Below are positions 1-7,314 of a DNA stretch of 64,000 nucleotides, one piece after another (position 1 is the first letter of the stretch; each line of letters opens with the position of its first letter). A program made the position numbers and the translations under genes. The stretch is taken from the NCBI RefSeq assembly GCF_003671765.1, contig NZ_QPIB01000036.1, forward strand, positions 22,097-86,096, written 5' to 3'. A model generated the notes under the pieces. The model had not been told where the DNA came from. It saw only the letters and a program-made list of their open reading frames with translations, and ran no database searches. This stretch comes from Xenophilus sp. E41. GTDB lineage: Bacteria > Pseudomonadota > Gammaproteobacteria > Burkholderiales > Burkholderiaceae_C.

Positions 1-607
1 GCATCGCGTTCTGGAAGTTGCGGTGCACGTTCATCACCAGGTTGATGAAGTGCGGCGCCTCGTCGTGGCCTTCCTCGATCAGCGTGGTCACGTCCTGGAT
101 GATGTGCGTGTGCGCGAAGACCTCCCACTCGGGCTTGATGCCGCGAGCCTTCATGCCGGCCGCCAGCTCGCGGCCTTTGGACAGGGGCGTGTCCATGAGG
201 ATCTCGCGGCCGCCGAAACTCAGGTTGAGCGTGGTGGCGTCCAGCGTGCACATCTCGGCGCCGGCGTCCATGCCCTTGATGCGCTCCTCCCAGGCGATCT
301 CCCAGCGGTCGTTCGGCAGCGCGCGGATCATGTCGCCGTGCACCCCGCCGCCGGTGGAGTTGTTGATCACGATGTCGCAACCGGCGTTGCGGATGCGCGT
401 GTTGATGTCGCGGTAGATCGTGGGGTTGCAGGTGGCGCCGTCGTCGGGCCGGCGCGCATGGATCGCGGCCACGCTGGCGCCGGCGTTCCAGCAGCGCACG
501 ACGTCCTCGGCGATCTCGTCGGGCTGCGTGGGCAGGTGGGGGTTCTGCGATTTGTGGGCCATGCCGCCGGTGGGGGCGATGGTCACGATCACCTTGCGCT
601 TGCTCAT
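1..607 (-). CDS. Beta-keto acid cleavage enzyme (BKACE, DUF849), 3' part cut by window edge
   Basis: This leftward gene starts at the ATG at 605-607 and runs off the left edge, leaving about 202 residues. The N-terminus MSKRKVIVTIAPTGG leads into the zinc-enzyme pattern of the BKACE family. That family condenses a beta-keto acid with acetyl-CoA to give acetoacetate and a new CoA ester. Visible family blocks are the early ITVAPTGG-like strand, the HARxxDG turn (here HARRPDDGA), the INNSTGGG segment and GREILMDTPLS near the cut. The substrate cannot be told without the C-terminal part. It diverges from the Crp/Fnr-type gene at 723, which may control it. Family assignment is confident, function is not. 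Confidence 0.85.
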   Translation of the reverse strand, partial: MSKRKVIVTIAPTGGMAHKSQNPHLPTQPDEIAEDVVRCWNAGASVAAIHARRPDDGATCNPTIYRDINTRIRNAGCDIVINNSTGGGVHGDMIRALPNDRWEIAWEERIKGMDAGAEMCTLDATTLNLSFGGREILMDTPLSKGRELAAGMKARGIKPEWEVFAHTHIIQDVTTLIEEGHDEAPHFINLVMNVHRNFQNAM

Positions 608-722
608 GGCGTCTCCGGATGTCTTGGTGGTGGGGCGCGGCTATTATTTTTTTGCCCCGGGCGCCACTCAGTCGTTGCGATGACATTTGCGCTCGGGGTA
701 AGTACCCAACAAGGAGACCGCC

Positions 723-1430
723 ATCACCCGCCACGACCGTGCCGCCGCGCCACGCCCCACGCTCGACGGCCTGCTCGAGCGCTCGGCCTGGTTCCCCGCG
801 CTCGGCGCGCCGGCGCAGGCCCGCGTGCGCGAGGAGATGCGTGAGGTCGAGCTGCCCGCCGGCGCCGCGCTGTGCCGCATGGGCGACGCGCCGCTGCATT
901 GGTACGGCGCCATCGAAGGGCTGCTCAAGTGGTCGGTCAGCAGTGCCGACGGCCGCTCGGTCACGCTGGGCGGCCTGTCGGTCGGCAGCTGGTTCGGCGA
1001 AGGCACGGTGCTGCGTGGCGTGGCCCGCACGGCCGACGTGATCGCGCTGCGCGACAGCCGCGTGGCGCTGATGCCGGCGGAGGTCTTCGAGTGGCTGCGC
1101 GGGCACGAGCCCGGGTTCGCCGACTTCCTGCTGCGCCAGATCAACGAGCGCATGCACTGGTTCCTCGGCAACTTCGCGGCGCACCACCTGCTCGACACCG
1201 ACAGCCAGGTGGCGCGTGCGCTCGTCGGCCTGTTCCATCCCTGGCTGCATCCGGGCAGCGACCCGCACCTGCAGGTGTCTCAGGAAGAGATCGCGAATCT
1301 GTCGGGCCTGTCGCGCCAGCGCTGCAACGCGGCGCTGCGCCGGCTGGCGGACGCGGGGCTGATCGAGATCGAGTACGGCGGCATCACCGTGGTCGACCTG
1401 GCGCGGCTGCGCGAGCGCGTCGCGGACTGA
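723..1430 (+). CDS. Crp/Fnr-family transcriptional regulator with non-canonical start
   Basis: A 235-residue regulator if read from the ATC codon at 723. The N-terminal part holds a cyclic-nucleotide-binding-like beta barrel (GDAPLHWYGAIEGLLKW onward) and the C-terminus a Crp-type winged helix (VSQEEIANLSGLSRQRC, then ADAGLIEIEYGG). The barrel needs sequence upstream of the first in-frame ATG at 825, and a stop at 699-701 limits the frame. A strong AAGGAG at 711-716 sits seven bases before ATC 723, where ATG would be expected, so ATC or a mutated start is inferred. A later GTG at 816 would cut into the domain. It diverges from the BKACE gene. No effector-binding residues could be assigned. 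Confidence 0.8.
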   Translation: MTRHDRAAAPRPTLDGLLERSAWFPALGAPAQARVREEMREVELPAGAALCRMGDAPLHWYGAIEGLLKWSVSSADGRSVTLGGLSVGSWFGEGTVLRGVARTADVIALRDSRVALMPAEVFEWLRGHEPGFADFLLRQINERMHWFLGNFAAHHLLDTDSQVARALVGLFHPWLHPGSDPHLQVSQEEIANLSGLSRQRCNAALRRLADAGLIEIEYGGITVVDLARLRERVAD

Positions 1431-1447
1431 ACGCGCTGCGCCGCGAG

Positions 1448-1525
1448 GTCGTCACGAATGTGACGGGTTGGGCGCCAGCGCCCGGCTGGCGGGCGCTGCA
1501 GGCCGACTGCGCTTTCGGCTTTTCG
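1448..1525. repeat. Dispersed element A, copy 1 (convergent gap)
   Basis: The gap between two convergent stops holds CGTCAC-N4-GTGACG (a short inverted repeat) followed by a GC-rich hairpin and GGGCGCTGCAGGCCGA. The same arrangement occurs inverted at 47412-47492 and in decayed form at 63702-63768. Both clear copies lie in convergent gaps, so a role as bidirectional terminator is inferred. Confidence 0.6.
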
Positions 1526-1533
1526 GGGGCGGA

Positions 1534-2235
1534 CTAGACCCCCAGCCGCTCCGCCAGCGCCTGCGGCTGCGCCAGCAGCTCGGCCGACGCGCCGGCCAGC
1601 ACGATGCGGCCCTTTTCCATCACCACCGCCTGATCGGTGTGGTGCAGCACCTTGTGCCAGTCGCGGTCCACGATGAGGGTGGCGATGCCGGTGCCGCGGA
1701 TCTCGGCGATCACGCGCCAGATCTCGGCGACGACCAGCGGCGCGAGGCCTTCGGTGGCTTCGTCGAGGATCATGAGGCGCGGGTTGGTCATGAGCGCGCG
1801 GCCGATGGAGAGCATCTGCTGCTCGCCGCCCGACAGCTGCTGGCCGCCGTGCGAGAGCCGCTCCGCCAGGCGCGGGAAGGTGGTCATGACGCGCTCGAAG
1901 GTCCAGTCGCGCCGGCCGTCGGTGCCGGGCCGCGCGGCCATGACCAGGTTCTCGCGCACCGTGAGGTTGGGGAAGATGCCGCGGCCCTCGGGCACGTAGC
2001 CGATGCCCAGCCGCGCCATCTTCTCGGGCGCCCAGCCGGTGACGGGGCGGCCGTCGCACTGCACCTGGCCCGAGGCCGGCCGCACGTAGCCCATCACGCT
2101 GCGGATGAGCGTGGTCTTGCCCATGCCGTTGCGGCCCAGCAGGCCGACGGAAGTCGCGGCGGGCACGTCGGCGTCGACGCCGCGCAGGATGTGGCTGTCG
2201 CCGTAGTAGGTGTTGAGGTCGCGGATGGAGAGCAT
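1534..2235 (-). CDS. livF: Branched-chain-type ABC transporter ATP-binding protein LivF
   Basis: Second ATPase (233 aa) of a HAAT-family importer. It carries Walker A GRNGMGKTT, signature LSGGEQQ and Walker B LMILDEATEG. The chosen ATG at 2233-2235 gives the normal LivF N-terminus MLSIRDLNTYYG. It lies one base after a 48-codon frame that fills the gap to livG. It ends the leftward run from benzoate-CoA ligase through binding protein, livH, livM and livG, so it most likely energises uptake of benzoate or a related aromatic acid. Substrate is inferred from context only. Its stop faces the Crp/Fnr gene across element A. Confidence 0.92.
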   Translation of the reverse strand: MLSIRDLNTYYGDSHILRGVDADVPAATSVGLLGRNGMGKTTLIRSVMGYVRPASGQVQCDGRPVTGWAPEKMARLGIGYVPEGRGIFPNLTVRENLVMAARPGTDGRRDWTFERVMTTFPRLAERLSHGGQQLSGGEQQMLSIGRALMTNPRLMILDEATEGLAPLVVAEIWRVIAEIRGTGIATLIVDRDWHKVLHHTDQAVVMEKGRIVLAGASAELLAQPQALAERLGV

Positions 2236-2236
2236 G

Positions 2237-2383
2237 TCAGGGCTTGAACGTGTTGCCCGCCAATGCGAAATCGGACAGCCGAACGCAGAGGTCGCAAAGG
2301 TCGCGCAGAGGACGCAGAGAAGACCTGTTGAGCTTGTCAAGAGCCGTTTTCAAGGCTTCTGCGATCGACTGTTCTGGCGTCAT
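2237..2383 (-). CDS. 48-codon frame between livG and livF, partly made of a repeat
   Basis: An ATG one base after the livG stop opens a 48-codon frame whose TGA ends one base before the livF ATG. The first half (MTPEQSIAEALKTALDKL) looks like an amphipathic helix. The second half (SLRPLRDLCDLCV) is the translation of a CGCAGAG-type repeat at 2282-2320, so it may be only a repeat that happens to be open. The tight fit suggests it could be translated by coupling. No known family was recognised. Confidence 0.3.
   Translation of the reverse strand: MTPEQSIAEALKTALDKLNRSSLRPLRDLCDLCVRLSDFALAGNTFKP
2282..2320. repeat. CGCAGAG-type short repeat in the livG-livF gap (C-like)
   Basis: Four near-direct units of the form CGCAGAGG/CGCAAAGG occur in tandem, giving a purine-rich stretch on the plus strand. 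Unit design resembles the GCGAAGGAC units of element C in the livH-livM gap, but the sequence differs. Confidence 0.5.
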
Positions 2384-2384
2384 C

Positions 2385-3131
2385 TCAATGCTCCTCACCC
2401 AGGTACGCCGTGCGCACATCCGGATTGGTGCGGATCGCCGCCGGGTCGCCAGTCGCGATCACGGCGCCGTTGACCATCACCGTGATGCGGTCGGCGATGC
2501 GGAACACCGCGTCCATGTCGTGCTCCACCAGCAGGATCGCGTGCGAGGCCTTGAGCTGTGCCAGCAGGCCCAGCATGCGGTCGGTCTCCTCGGCGCCCAT
2601 GCCGGCCAGCGGCTCGTCCAGCAGCAGCACGCGCGGGCGCGTGGCCAGGCACATCGCGACCTCCAGCTGGCGCTTGGCACCGTGGCTCAGCGTGCCGGCG
2701 ATGCGATCGGCCTCGGCGGCCAGGCCCGTCGCTTCGAGTGCGGAGCGCGCGGCGGCGTTGCTGGTGGCGCAGCCGCGGCTCGACTCCCACAGCGCCCACG
2801 GCCGCGGATGCGCCGCTTGCGCCGCGAGGCGGCAGTTCTCCAGCACCGTGAACTCGGGGAAGATGGTCGTGCGCTGGTAGCTGCGGCCCACGCCGTCGAG
2901 CGCCCGGCGTGGCTGGCTGCGCGCGGTGATGTCCTCGCCCTCGAGCGTGATGCGCCCGGCCGAGGCGGCGATCTCGCCCGAGAGCATGTTGATCAGCGTG
3001 GACTTGCCCGCGCCGTTGGTGCCGATGACGGCATGCACCTCGCCCACGTGCAGGTCGAGCGTGACGGCGTTCACGGCCACCAGCCCGCCGAAGCGGCGCG
3101 TGAGGCCCTCGACCTGGAGGAAGCGGCTCAT
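2385..3131 (-). CDS. livG: Branched-chain-type ABC transporter ATP-binding protein LivG
   Basis: First ATPase (248 aa) of the importer. It shows Walker A GTNGAGKST, a LivG-style signature LSHGAKRQLEVA, Walker B VLLLDEPLAGM and the switch histidine in VEHDMD. The ATG at 3129-3131 overlaps the livM stop by four bases (ATGA), which implies translational coupling. The extra C-terminal turn MVNGAVIATGDPAAI is typical of LivG. It works with LivF on the LivH/LivM channel, and context points to aromatic acid uptake for the box pathway. Confidence 0.93.
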   Translation of the reverse strand: MSRFLQVEGLTRRFGGLVAVNAVTLDLHVGEVHAVIGTNGAGKSTLINMLSGEIAASAGRITLEGEDITARSQPRRALDGVGRSYQRTTIFPEFTVLENCRLAAQAAHPRPWALWESSRGCATSNAAARSALEATGLAAEADRIAGTLSHGAKRQLEVAMCLATRPRVLLLDEPLAGMGAEETDRMLGLLAQLKASHAILLVEHDMDAVFRIADRITVMVNGAVIATGDPAAIRTNPDVRTAYLGEEH

Positions 3132-4081
3132 CGCGCGGCTCCCTGCGGCGACAGGCGCTGCGCGATCCCGATCAGCCCCTTGGGCAGCAGGGCGACGAAG
3201 ACGATGATGACCAGCCCCAAGCTGAGCTGCCAGTGGTCGGCCAGCGGCCCCACCAGCGCGTGCGTGGACAGCAGTTCCTTGAGCAGGGTGAAGGCCACCG
3301 CACCCAGCACCGCGCCGCGCAGGTGGCCCAGGCCACCGAGGATGATCATGAGCAGCACCTCGCCCGAGTTGTGCCAGGCCAGCAGCTCGGGATTGACCAC
3401 GCCGTCGCGCGAGGCGACCAGGCAGCCCGCCAGCCCCGCGAGCGCACCGGCGATGACGAAGGCCGCGAGCTTGTAGGCGTAGGTGGGAAAGCCCATCGCG
3501 CGCATGCGCTGCTCGTTGACGCGGATGCCCGCCAGCGCGGCGCCGAAGCGCGAGCGGCGGATGAGCGCCAGCAAGCCGTAGGTGGCGACCAGCGCCGCCA
3601 GCACGACGTAGAACAGCATGGTGCGGTTCTCCAGGTCCAGTGCGCCGATGGCCGGGCGCACGTACATGTAGATGCCGTCGCTGCCGCCGCCCACGGGCGT
3701 GTCGTGGAAGACGAAGAAGGCCATCTGCGCGAAGGCCAGCGTGACCATGATGAAGTACACGCCCTTGGTGCGCAGGCTGAGCGCACCCGTGACCAGCGCA
3801 TACAGCGCCGCCGCCCCCATGGACAGAGCCAGCACCACCAGCAGGTTGCCGCCGTCCTTGCCCGAGGCCAGCACCGTCGCATAGGCGCCGATGCCGTAGA
3901 AGGCCGCATGGCCCAGGCTCACGAGGCCGGTCATGCCCACCAGCAGCTCGAGGCTGAGCGCGAAGATCGACAGGATCATCACCTTGACGACCAGGTCGGA
4001 CAGGTAGCCGCCGAGCAGGGGGCCGGCGATGGCGAGGGCCACGGCGCACAGCAGCGGCAGCAGGACGGAAAGGCGGTTCAT
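3128..4081 (-). CDS. livM: Branched-chain-type ABC transporter permease LivM
   Basis: Inner-membrane permease of 317 aa with about nine hydrophobic segments. It has the HAAT blocks GMTGLVSLGHAAFYGIGAY near residues 48-66 and GGLGHLRGAVLGA near 260-272, the EAA-like loop that docks the ATPases. It pairs with LivH to form the channel. Its start ATG overlaps by four bases the end of a GTG-started 48-codon frame in the livH gap, and its stop overlaps livG, so the four cytoplasmic and membrane parts look translationally coupled. Confidence 0.92.
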   Translation of the reverse strand: MNRLSVLLPLLCAVALAIAGPLLGGYLSDLVVKVMILSIFALSLELLVGMTGLVSLGHAAFYGIGAYATVLASGKDGGNLLVVLALSMGAAALYALVTGALSLRTKGVYFIMVTLAFAQMAFFVFHDTPVGGGSDGIYMYVRPAIGALDLENRTMLFYVVLAALVATYGLLALIRRSRFGAALAGIRVNEQRMRAMGFPTYAYKLAAFVIAGALAGLAGCLVASRDGVVNPELLAWHNSGEVLLMIILGGLGHLRGAVLGAVAFTLLKELLSTHALVGPLADHWQLSLGLVIIVFVALLPKGLIGIAQRLSPQGAAR

Positions 4082-4224
4082 GAATGCGGGCAGCCGTACG
4101 CGAAGGACGCGAAGATTTCGCGAAGAACGCGAAAGGAAAACAGAAGATCGAAGATTTCTTTCGCGTCCTTCGCGCGACTTTCGCGCCCTTCGCGTACGGT
4201 TTCCGCTCCCGTTCCCGTTTTCAC
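4078..4224 (-). CDS. 48-codon GTG frame across element C between livH and livM
   Basis: A GTG overlapping the livH stop (GTGA) opens a 48-codon frame whose TGA overlaps the livM ATG (ATGA). The predicted peptide (REGRESRAKDAKEIF, then REIFASFAYG) is the translation of an inverted repeat, so it is probably not a functional protein. Its exact fit and its length equal to the frame at 2237-2383 are notable. Listed because translation through it could couple livH to livM. Confidence 0.25.
   Translation of the reverse strand: MKTGTGAETVREGRESRAKDAKEIFDLLFSFRVLREIFASFAYGCPHS
4095..4199. repeat. Dispersed element C, copy 1 (long imperfect hairpin)
   Basis: GCGAAGGACGCGAAGATTTC and following GCGAA units form the left arm, and TTCGCGTCCTTCGCG-type units form the right arm, giving a long imperfect stem in the livH-livM gap. 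A nearly identical left arm recurs at 36904-37011. Such a stem in mRNA could stabilise the upstream part of the transcript, which is inference. Confidence 0.75.
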
Positions 4225-5093
4225 GTGCGCCTCCCCATCAGTCCCTCGGGCCGCCAGATGAGGACGGCGGCCATCAGCACGTAGACGCCGATGCCGCTGA
4301 TCTCGGCGAAGAAGACCTTGCCGAAGGTGTCGACGAAGCCCACCAGCAGCGAGGCGATGAGCGCGCCGGTGATGGAGCCGATGCCGCCGATCACCACCAC
4401 CACGAAGCAGATGATGAGCACGCTCGCGCCCATGTTGGGGTACACCGAGGACATGGGCGCCGAGATCATGCCGGCCAGCGCCGCCAGCGCCACGCCGCCG
4501 GCGAAGACGATGCGGTACAGCCGGCGGATGTCGATGCCCAGCCCGCGCACCATGTCGCGGTTGCTCGCGCCGGCGCGGATCATCATGCCCAGGCGCGTGC
4601 GGTTGACCACCCAGTACAGCGCCACCGCCAGCACGATGCAGGCGGCCGACGCGAAGAGGCGGTACCAGGGGTAGCTCATCACGCTGCCCAGCGCGAAGCT
4701 GCCGTCCAGCCAGGGCGGCACCTTCACGCCGTGCACGTCGTTGCCCAGCAGGATGGAGCGCAGTTCCTCGAAGACGAGGATCAGGCCATAGGTCATCAGC
4801 ACCTGCTGCAGGTGGTCGCGCTGGTAGAGGTAGCTGAAGAACACCCACTCCAGCACATAGCCGAAGATCGCGGCCAGCACCACGCCGGCCACCAGCATGA
4901 CCAGGAACTGGTCGCCGAAGAGCGGCGACAGCGCGAAGGCCATGTACGCGCCGATCATGTAGAAGCTGCCGTGCGCCAGGTTGATCACGCCCATGATCCC
5001 GAAGATCAGCGTGAGGCCCGAGGCCAGCAGGAACAGCAGCAGCCCGTACTGAACCGAGTTCAGGCACTGGACGAGGAAGGTGCCGAGATCCAA
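4221..5093 (-). CDS. livH: Branched-chain-type ABC transporter permease LivH
   Basis: Inner-membrane permease of 290 aa. The N-terminus MDLGTFLVQCLNSVQYGLLL and the block GVINLAHGSFYMIGAYMAF (near residues 35-53) are diagnostic for LivH. A second block GGIGSITGALIASLLVG near 240-256 forms the ATPase-contact loop. It follows the binding-protein gene after a 143-base gap that contains small stem-loops. Together with LivM it forms the channel of the importer placed downstream of benzoate-CoA ligase. Confidence 0.93.
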   Translation of the reverse strand: MDLGTFLVQCLNSVQYGLLLFLLASGLTLIFGIMGVINLAHGSFYMIGAYMAFALSPLFGDQFLVMLVAGVVLAAIFGYVLEWVFFSYLYQRDHLQQVLMTYGLILVFEELRSILLGNDVHGVKVPPWLDGSFALGSVMSYPWYRLFASAACIVLAVALYWVVNRTRLGMMIRAGASNRDMVRGLGIDIRRLYRIVFAGGVALAALAGMISAPMSSVYPNMGASVLIICFVVVVIGGIGSITGALIASLLVGFVDTFGKVFFAEISGIGVYVLMAAVLIWRPEGLMGRRT

Positions 5094-5158
5094 GGGTGGT
5101 GGCCTTTGATGAAAAGAGCAGGCGCGAAGCGCCGCGATGACTCAGTGCACCCGCGGAA

Positions 5159-5199
5159 CCGGCTTTGCCGGGCCGCTGGGTGCGCCCCCTTTCAGGGGG
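5159..5199. terminator. Paired stem-loops in the binding-protein/livH gap
   Basis: Two short perfect hairpins lie in the gap: CCGGC-TTT-GCCGG at 5159-5171 and CCCCC-N5-GGGGG at 5185-5199. Neither has a U tract, so a full stop is unlikely. Partial attenuation or RNA stabilisation that keeps the binding protein more abundant than the permeases is a reasonable inference. Confidence 0.4.
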
Positions 5200-5236
5200 A
5201 TGCGAGCTACACGAAGTGGGCGAGAGTCGGGGGTGG

Positions 5237-6406
5237 TTACATGCGACAGCCGCGCGCGGGATCGGCCAGGCCCTTGATCGCCACGTTCACCAGCTTGTTC
5301 TCCTTGCCCTCGACCTTGCGCAGGTAGATGTCCTGCACCGGGTTGTGCGACTTGCCCACGGTGAAGGTGCCGCGCGGGCTGTCGATCTTGGCCTTCTCGA
5401 TGGCGGCGGCGATCTCGGCCTTCTTGGAGAAGTCGCCCTTGGTGGCGGCGAGGCCCGCGCCCAGCATTTGCGCCGCGTCGTAGCCCTGCACCGCGTACAC
5501 GTCGGGCTGCAGCTTGAAGGCCTTGGCGTAGGCGGTGCGGAAGGCGTTGTCCTTGGGCGTGTTCAGGCCGTCGGCGTAGTGCAGCGTGGTGAGCATGCCC
5601 TGGGCGGCATCGCCCTGCGCGTCCAGCGTGCCGTCGGTCAGGAAGCCGGGGCCGTACAGCGGGATCGACTTGTTCAGGCCCGCGCCGGCATAGTCCTTGA
5701 CGAACTTCACCGCGCCGCCGCCAGCGAAGAAGGAATACACCGCATCGGGCTTGGCCGCGGCGATCTCGGTCAGCAGCGCCTGGAACTCGACGTTGGGGAA
5801 AGGCAGCGTCAGGTTCTTGACCACCTTGCCGCCACCTTTCTCGAAGCCTTCCTTGAAGCCCGCCACCGACTCGTCGCCGGCCGCGTACTTCCAGGTCAGG
5901 GTGATCGCGGTCTTCTTGCCCTGCTTGGCGGCCACTTCGCCCATCGCGTAGGCCGGCTGCCAGTTGCTGAAGGAGCTGCGGAAGATGTTGGGTGCGCACA
6001 TCGGGCCGGTCACGGCGTCGGCACCGGCGTTGGGCACGATCAGCATGGTGCCGCTTTCCTTGGCGGCCTTGGCCATCGCCATCGCCACGCCCGAATGCAC
6101 GGTGCCGACGATCACGTCGACGTTGTCGCGCTTGATCAGCTTGTTGACGTTGTCGGTCGCCTTGGCGGGGTCGGACTCGTCGTCCACCTTGAAGTACTCG
6201 ATCTCGCGACCGCCGAGCTTGCCGCCCTGCTCCTCGACGTAGAGCTTGAAGCCGTTCTCGATGGCCACGCCCAGCGCGGTGTAGGTGCCGCTGTAGGGAA
6301 GCATCAGGCCCACCTTGATCTTGCCTGTGCCCTGGGCGGCGGCGGTGGCGGCAAGGCCGGCGAAGGCCAGCGTGGCCAGGGCGGTGCGGGCGAAGCGGAT
6401 GCGCAT
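5237..6406 (-). CDS. Periplasmic substrate-binding protein of the benzoate-locus ABC importer
   Basis: A 389-aa type I periplasmic binding protein (Leu/Ile/Val family). It has a Sec signal peptide (MRIRFARTALATLAFAGLAA, cleaved around residue 24-25) and the mature start GKIKVGLMLPYSGTYTALG. The family turn ISxxNAGAD-like segment appears as LIVPNAGADAVTG. An AGGAGA ribosome site lies a few bases before the ATG. The position between the alpha/beta hydrolase and livH, inside the run led by benzoate-CoA ligase, suggests it binds benzoate or a similar aromatic acid rather than an amino acid. Ligand is inferred, family is certain. Confidence 0.9.
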   Translation of the reverse strand: MRIRFARTALATLAFAGLAATAAAQGTGKIKVGLMLPYSGTYTALGVAIENGFKLYVEEQGGKLGGREIEYFKVDDESDPAKATDNVNKLIKRDNVDVIVGTVHSGVAMAMAKAAKESGTMLIVPNAGADAVTGPMCAPNIFRSSFSNWQPAYAMGEVAAKQGKKTAITLTWKYAAGDESVAGFKEGFEKGGGKVVKNLTLPFPNVEFQALLTEIAAAKPDAVYSFFAGGGAVKFVKDYAGAGLNKSIPLYGPGFLTDGTLDAQGDAAQGMLTTLHYADGLNTPKDNAFRTAYAKAFKLQPDVYAVQGYDAAQMLGAGLAATKGDFSKKAEIAAAIEKAKIDSPRGTFTVGKSHNPVQDIYLRKVEGKENKLVNVAIKGLADPARGCRM

Positions 6407-6449
6407 GTCTGTCTCCTCTCGGGGGTGGTGAAAATACTTTAACCGTAAA

Positions 6450-7283
6450 CTATTCAGAACTAAAACGCGTGTTTCCCCGCAGTCCGGGGGCGTCTCGCGT
6501 CGAGGCCGACACCATGCCCGCGGTGGCGGCGATCACCTGTTCGGGTTGATCCCTATGTGGGGAATGTCCGCATGCGGGGATTTCCAGCAGCCGCGTGCCG
6601 GGCACCAGCGCCGCGATGCCGCGGATCTGGGCCAGCGTGCCGTACTCGTCATCGATGCCCTGGATCGCCAGGACCGGGCAGCGGATGGCCTCGAGTTCGC
6701 TCTCGATGTTCCAGTCGCGAAAGGGCGGGTGCAGCCAGATGCCGTTCCAGCCTTCGAAGGCCGAGTCCACGTCGTCGTGGTAGCGGGCCAGGCGCGCGCG
6801 CAGGTCGGTCGACCGGTAGGCTTGGCGTGCGAGCTCGATGTTGGCCACGGTCACGTCCTCCACGAAGATGTGCGGCGCCAGCAGCACGAGGCCCTGCACC
6901 CGATCGGAAAAGCGCGACGCGTACAGCAGCGCGATCGATCCGCCGTCGCTGTGGCCGAAGAGCCAGGGCTTCTCGTCGAGGCCGATGGCGTCGAAGAAGG
7001 CAGGCAGCACTTCGTGCGCCTGGCGGTGCATGAAGTCGACGTCCCACGCCTCGCCCTCGGCGCGCGGCGTCGAGCGGCCGTAGCCGGGGCGCGAGAACAC
7101 CAGGCCGCGCACGCCGGCCTCGGCGCACAGCCGGTCGGGGAAATCCTTCCACATCGCCACCGAGCCCAGGCCCTCGTGCAGGAAGGCGACCAGCGGCGCG
7201 TCGCCCTGGCGGGCGCCGATCCACCGGTGCTCGATGCGCACCGGCCGGCCGCGCCAGTCGATGGACGCGAATTCCACGGTCAT
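6450..7283 (-). CDS. Alpha/beta-fold hydrolase of the box cluster
   Basis: A 277-aa alpha/beta hydrolase with all expected elements: oxyanion HEGLGS near residue 37, nucleophile elbow GHSDGG near 109-114, acid in QGIDDEYG near 215 and catalytic histidine in ACGHSPH near 240. It lies 31 bases downstream of benzoate-CoA ligase and 43 bases before the binding protein. Such placement suggests a thioesterase or ester/ring-opening hydrolase role in aromatic CoA metabolism, for example recycling dead-end CoA esters. That is inference, because sequence alone does not set the substrate. The last dozen codons may be non-conserved. Confidence 0.85.
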   Translation of the reverse strand: MTVEFASIDWRGRPVRIEHRWIGARQGDAPLVAFLHEGLGSVAMWKDFPDRLCAEAGVRGLVFSRPGYGRSTPRAEGEAWDVDFMHRQAHEVLPAFFDAIGLDEKPWLFGHSDGGSIALLYASRFSDRVQGLVLLAPHIFVEDVTVANIELARQAYRSTDLRARLARYHDDVDSAFEGWNGIWLHPPFRDWNIESELEAIRCPVLAIQGIDDEYGTLAQIRGIAALVPGTRLLEIPACGHSPHRDQPEQVIAATAGMVSASTRDAPGLRGNTRFSSE

Positions 7284-7314
7284 CGGGGCACCTTCGGATG
7301 GGCCGGGCGTGGGC

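Noticed and set aside
1534..6406. Branched-chain amino acid uptake as function of the liv genes
   Set aside because: The family is correct, but gene order inside the benzoate run argues for an aromatic ligand. It remains undecided without binding data.
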